Shown here piece by piece: positions 60,593-64,000 of a stretch of DNA of 64,000 nt. Origin of the DNA: Acanthopleura granulata (Eukaryota; Mollusca; Polyplacophora; Chitonida; Chitonidae); assembly GCA_016165875.1 (NCBI GenBank), contig JABBOT010000039.1, positions 2,673,636-2,737,635 on the forward strand, given 5' to 3'. Position 1 is the stretch's first letter. Every line of letters begins with the position of its first letter. The translations under genes were made by a program, and so were the position numbers. Below the pieces are notes generated by a model. The model ran no database searches. It had not been told where the DNA came from and saw only the letters and a program-made list of their open reading frames with translations.

Positions 60593-61918
60593 ATGACTTA
60601 CCGCCGAGGACTGAAGGAGAGAGTTCGATCCCATGCGAGGGCAAAGAAGAAGAAGAAATCAGGCATAACCAAATCTGAGGATACCCATGCTAAAGTCTTA
60701 CAACAGTTATATTATCACCCCCAAAGTCCAGATGCTTACAGCGGAGTAGGCGCTTTATTACGGGCAGCACGTCAACGTGATTTACCTGTGTCACGTGACG
60801 ATATAAAGACTTGGTTGGCTGAACAGGAGGCGTATACACTTCATCGGCCGGTTCGGCGACACTACGCTCGTAATAGAGTTATTGTGGGCGGAATAGACAG
60901 TCAGTGGCAAGCTGATTTGTTTGACATGACTAAACTAGCCAGGTATAATTCGGGCAACCGTTACCTGCTCACATGGATAGATATTCTTTCTAAATATGGT
61001 TGAGTAGTCCCCGTATCTACCAAGACAGGTGCTAATCTTATTGAGGCGTATAAAAGGATATTCAAGTTTGAACGAAAACCGTTGGCTTTACAAACTGATG
61101 ATAAGAGGAACAACAGGAAATATCCACGATTTTTAGCATGACGCAAACAAGAATTTGTCGGTATTATGAAAATAATCTGCACCAATTTTTGGCATTATAC
61201 CAAAAAATTGTTCTATATAAAGCCGCTCATTTTCACACTTCAACCAGCAGTCTACCTCAGGACCGGGTTTGTCAACAAGCCATTTCAAACATTTTTCAAG
61301 AATCATGGGATTTTTTATTTTCATACATTTAATGAAACGAAAGCCTCCTTAATTGAGCGGTTTAATAGCACCTTTAAAGGTCGCATGTATAAATATTTCA
61401 CCACGAATAACACTCGACGTTACCTGGGTGTTTTTCCTGGCTTAACACAGGGTTACAACCGTGCGTATCACCGCAGCTTTCAGCGGGCCCCGATTACAGT
61501 TACAGCTGACTATGAACATGAAGTTCGGGGTATATTATAGAGCTCTATGAAATCCTGGTGCAGTCGGGGAATTTATCGGTATAAAATAGGAGATCTCCTT
61601 CGCATTATTAACTTCAAGAGAACTTTTGAGAAGTCTTACCTATCTAACTGGAGTCAAGAAATTTTCCGCGTTGTAGCACGGCATCCTCGGGAACCTGTGG
61701 TGTACACATTAGCTGATTTGAATGCAGAACGACTCTGGGGGACGTTTTAAGAGACAGAACTCCAACCCGTTAGAATAACCCTTGATATGTACTATCAAGT
61801 GGAGAGAGTATTAGATAGCAAAAAACAACGCGGCAAAACATATTACTTGGTGAAATGGCGAGACTGACCAGCTGGTTTTAATTCGTGGGTGCCAGCGAGA
61901 GATGTAAAACGTATTTAA
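60593..61918 (+). pseudogene. Polinton/Maverick-type integrase with chromodomain, broken
   Basis: Retroviral-like (rve) integrases join element ends to host DNA. One frame runs from ATG 60593 to TAA 61916-61918 and shows the family throughout. Catalytic acids are Asp at 60914 (in WQADLFDM), Asp at 61097 (in LQTD) and Glu at 61355 (in ASLIERFN). The Asp-Glu spacing is about 33-35 residues once the insert is set aside. A basic N-terminus precedes the core; after it come a K-x-G-D-L-L-R-I segment near 61590 and a chromodomain at about 61790-61918 (YYLVKW, NSWVP). The gene is dead: stops TGA 61001, TGA 61139, TAG 61538, TAA 61748 and TGA 61865, plus an insert of roughly 156 bp at about 61106-61261 bearing a promoter module. 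Chromodomain-tailed integrases with the N-E-T-K-A-S motif are typical of Polintons. Confidence 0.8.
61106..61261 (+). other. Promoter module inserted in the integrase gene (copy 2)
   Basis: Separates the second catalytic Asp from the segment TGFVNKPFQ that normally follows closely. 61151-61263 matches 56656-56768, including TATAAAGCC at 61216-61224. The insert is about a multiple of three and adds only one stop, so the flanking integrase frame is unchanged. Confidence 0.6.
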
Positions 61919-61958
61919 AAACAGTTTTCATTCTACCTGTGCTCAGTCTCCCCTCACG

Positions 61959-62304
61959 ATGCCTAAGTGTGTGGATGACTGCGTGCCAAGTCTGCGTGAG
62001 AATAAAGGCACCACTATAATTGCAGGTGTCGTCCGGTTGTATATTGGATTGTTAATCGGTGGACTGCGAATTGATTTAGCATCCCAATTGACTGAAGACA
62101 AATATTTTTTACCCATTCTGCAAGAGCGATTGAAGAAGATATTTGATAAGTTATTGAGGAATAAGTTGGAGCAGTTTCCCTCGGTATTTACCAGGCGTCA
62201 TAGATTACTCGGGAGGACGGACATTACCGCGATTCCTTCTTCTACTCCGGTGCCTACTCAACCTCCAGCTTACCAAACCCTGAACACAGCGCCCAGTATT
62301 CGAG
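61959..62304 (+). CDS. Unidentified element gene, 3' end lost at the array junction
   Basis: ATG 61959, 41 bp after the integrase. The protein begins MPKCVDDCVPSLRENKG, then has a moderately hydrophobic stretch (TTIIAGVVRLYIGLLIGGL) and a Lys/Arg-rich helix-like part, then a Pro/Thr-rich end. From about 62305 the DNA is array sequence, so the last codons up to the TAA closing at 62321 are not original. No family recognised; its place beside the integrase suggests a structural or accessory gene of the same element. Confidence 0.4.
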
Positions 62305-63398
62305 ATATAAAACAAATATAATACAATATTTTAAGGACAGAGTTGGTAACAACAGAATGTATTTTTTGAAATGTATTTTGTATCACAATATTTTTCTTCA
62401 ATGCATACCCATTGTTTATTCACGCGCATTGGCGCATTTGTCGATCCGTTGTGTAAACTGAAAACGTTGAAGAATATGGACAATGCACAAAGTATGTACA
62501 TGTATTTATTTCTTTACTGAATTGGTTGTTTCACGTCATACTCGATGGCTGTTATATCAACCCCCTGCCTAGATTCAAGAATATTTCACATATACGACGG
62601 CGGTCGGCGTGGTGGAAGGAAAGCGAAAATAGCCCAGAGTAAATTCACGAGCATCCATAGGTTGCTAGCACATCTTCCCACCTAGGGTCGGATTTTATTT
62701 ATTTATTTGATTAGTGTTTTACGCCGTACTCAAGAATATTTCACTTATACGACGGTGGTCAGCATTGGTGGGAGGAAACCGAGCAGAGGCCGGGGGAAAC
62801 CTACGAGCCTGCACAGGTTGCGGGCAGGCCTTTCCACGTACAGCCAGATAGGATGCCAGTATCAGCTGGACTTGAATTCAGAGCGATCTACCTGGCGGGA
62901 GGCTCCTGGGTCATTGCTATGGGCTAGTATGCTAACCATTTTGCCACGGCTGCCCCTTGGGACAAAGAACAATGACGTATTTTTCGTTTCCTTTTTTTTC
63001 ATTCTTGTCATCACCTTACTAATGTATATATATATATATTACAATGTTATTTATAAGTGTTTGGTACCAGATATTTTGTGTGTTTCTTATTCTCAATTAT
63101 TTCTGGAGTCTGACATTTTAGACATGAATGCAACAGAAAGTAAACCGTACTCAACCATTATTTAGAAGTACCAGTATGAATCTGGGCTATGTTGTCTTTC
63201 GGAACGTGTTTGTTTTGTTAAGTATTCGCTAAGTAAGCACAGTTTGCGTTTCTGTGGTGGAAAGAAGGCGGAAATAGTCCGGGAGAATAACACAAACATC
63301 CATAGGCTGCTCATAGGCAGATCTTCCCACGTAGTTACGGAGAGGAAGGCAGCATACGCTGGACTTGAATTCAGAGCGACCTCACTGGTTAGAGGCTC
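62305..63398 (+). repeat. Array unit U14, internal fragment
   Basis: Array similarity resumes abruptly at about 62305 at a point equivalent to base 2527 of U1, and runs through the SINE nest until 63398, where it is cut by an AT-rich tract inside the third SINE. SINE pieces are at about 62519-62690, 62691-62958 and 63243-63398. The middle SINE keeps a cleaner TTTA-repeat tail here than in U1. Confidence 0.85.
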
Positions 63399-63632
63399 TA
63401 TATATATATATATGTATGTATATATTTTTCATTGTATAAGTAATAGAATATAGTTTATATATATGCATATATCATTGTATAAAATAACAAACAATTGTCG
63501 TTTTCGACTTTTAACTAACATTTATTTTTTAACTGGTTTTAAAAAAAAAGTTCGTCTTTTTTCTTTAACTTTTAAATGTTCATGCATTATGTCGAATACT
63601 ATTCAAGGCTTCTTGACTTGAACATAATCTCA
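63399..63632. other. AT-rich stretch, no gene seen
   Basis: A TA/TG tract at about 63397-63425 cuts the last SINE. The rest is AT-rich with homopolymer runs and no coding-like sequence. Confidence 0.6.
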
Positions 63633-63689
63633 CCACGATATGGCTGAGATATTGCCAATGTGGCGCTAAGCCAAAACCATTCATTCATT
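63633..63689 (+). repeat. 57-bp repeat, left copy of an inverted pair
   Basis: Begins CCACGATATGGCTGAGATA and ends in ATTCATTCATTG. The right copy at 63943-63999 is in opposite orientation with about five differences. The sequence is a short dispersed repeat that I associate with molluscan genomes. Confidence 0.75.
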
Positions 63690-63903
63690 GATTCAAATAT
63701 CGCCGGACATTCAGGGAAAGTTGATACTAATTCTTTGGGGACATGAATGTCACATTCCACAAACCCATACAGTTGCTGGTCTATAACTGATTTTAATAAT
63801 TGACCTTCAGTAAGAGAGCTAGTGGAGGAGTATAGTAATGTCGGAGAAATGCTTGAAGGGTAGGGTCAGTCCGCTTTTGCTGAAGAAAAAAACATTTCCA
63901 AGT
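63689..63903 (-). pseudogene. Fragment of a Polinton-type DNA polymerase B, frameshifted
   Basis: Protein-primed B-family polymerases replicate Polintons and related viruses. On the minus strand about 29 codons beginning at the Trp at 63900-63898 (W-K-C, then TDPTLQAF) and then, after a frameshift near 63820, about 40 codons containing YGFVECDIHVP and FPECPAIF match the kind of sequence found before the polymerase core in this group. Palm motifs and exonuclease motifs are not present, so it is only a fragment. It lies exactly between the two inverted 57-bp repeats. Assignment is from memory of the family and needs a database search. Confidence 0.5.
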
Positions 63904-63942
63904 TGAGATGCTCGAAATATGCTCGGTGCTCATTCGTCTCGT

Positions 63943-63999
63943 TCTGAATGAATGATTCTGGCTTAACGCCACTTCGGCAATATCTCAGCCATATCGTGG
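63943..63999 (-). repeat. 57-bp repeat, right copy of an inverted pair
   Basis: Reverse-complement partner of 63633-63689; it ends at the window edge and could continue beyond it. Confidence 0.75.
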
Positions 64000-64000
64000 C

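Larger units (their letters stand above)
54711..62304. mobile_element. Remains of a Polinton-like element between array fragments
   Basis: Non-array DNA lying between U13 and U14. It holds the integrase, the PC4-like gene and several small genes, most with stops, which shows age. Terminal inverted repeats and target duplications were not found, and packaging ATPase, protease and capsid genes are not visible here, so the element is incomplete or rearranged. The two minus-strand genes at the left may belong to the same or another element. Confidence 0.55.

Overview
This window is eukaryotic, most likely from a mollusc. It is AT-rich. It has intron-style splice sites, tRNA-derived SINEs of a type I associate with molluscan genomes, and at the right edge a short 'CACGATATGGCTGA' repeat also familiar from molluscs. 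The species cannot be named from this sequence. No bacterial operons, rRNA, tRNA genes or CRISPR arrays were found.

Positions 1-53936 are one head-to-tail tandem array of twelve copies (U1-U12) of a unit that is 4.13-4.71 kb long. The unit phase used here is arbitrary and starts at base 1. Each unit has the same layout on the + strand. First comes a splice acceptor and a single terminal coding exon (721 nt, 239 codons plus TAA in intact copies). Next is a 3' region with a perfect hairpin, then a minus-strand coding-like relic with an in-frame stop, then a nest of three SINE copies, then a GT microsatellite. The exon encodes a soluble tail with a basic start, one NPxY motif and many YxxL/YxxV motifs (12 tyrosines). 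I read this as the cytoplasmic signalling tail of a membrane receptor, possibly of the engulfment or immune type. No transmembrane or ectodomain exon was found in any unit, so the window is either an array of alternative tail exons for a gene starting to the left, or an array of partial gene copies. U4-U10 and U12 have intact reading frames and acceptors. U1 and U2 share a 515-bp frameshifting deletion, U3 has a 19-bp frameshifting deletion, and U11 has an open frame but a mutated splice acceptor. Shared variants between alternate units (U6/U8, U7/U9, U10/U12) show a two-unit higher-order duplication and gene-conversion history.

From 53937 the array decays. U13 is a fragment (to about 54345) and U14 is another fragment (62305-63398). 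Between them lie about 8 kb of unrelated DNA carrying broken genes of a Polinton/Maverick-type element: a retroviral-like integrase with a C-terminal chromodomain, a PC4-like single-strand-binding protein with two modules, a small protein with a C-terminal membrane anchor, and several unidentified small genes. Several of these have similar TATAAAAGCC or TATAAAGCC core promoters. A 113-bp promoter-bearing module occurs twice, once upstream of the PC4-like gene and once inside the integrase gene, where it breaks it. A 1.7-kb CCTG-type satellite lies between that promoter and the PC4-like gene. At the right edge a minus-strand fragment resembling a Polinton-type DNA polymerase B sits between two inverted 57-bp repeats.

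The two parts of the window are a rapidly evolving, homogenising array of receptor-tail exons and a decayed virus-like transposon that has disrupted its right edge.
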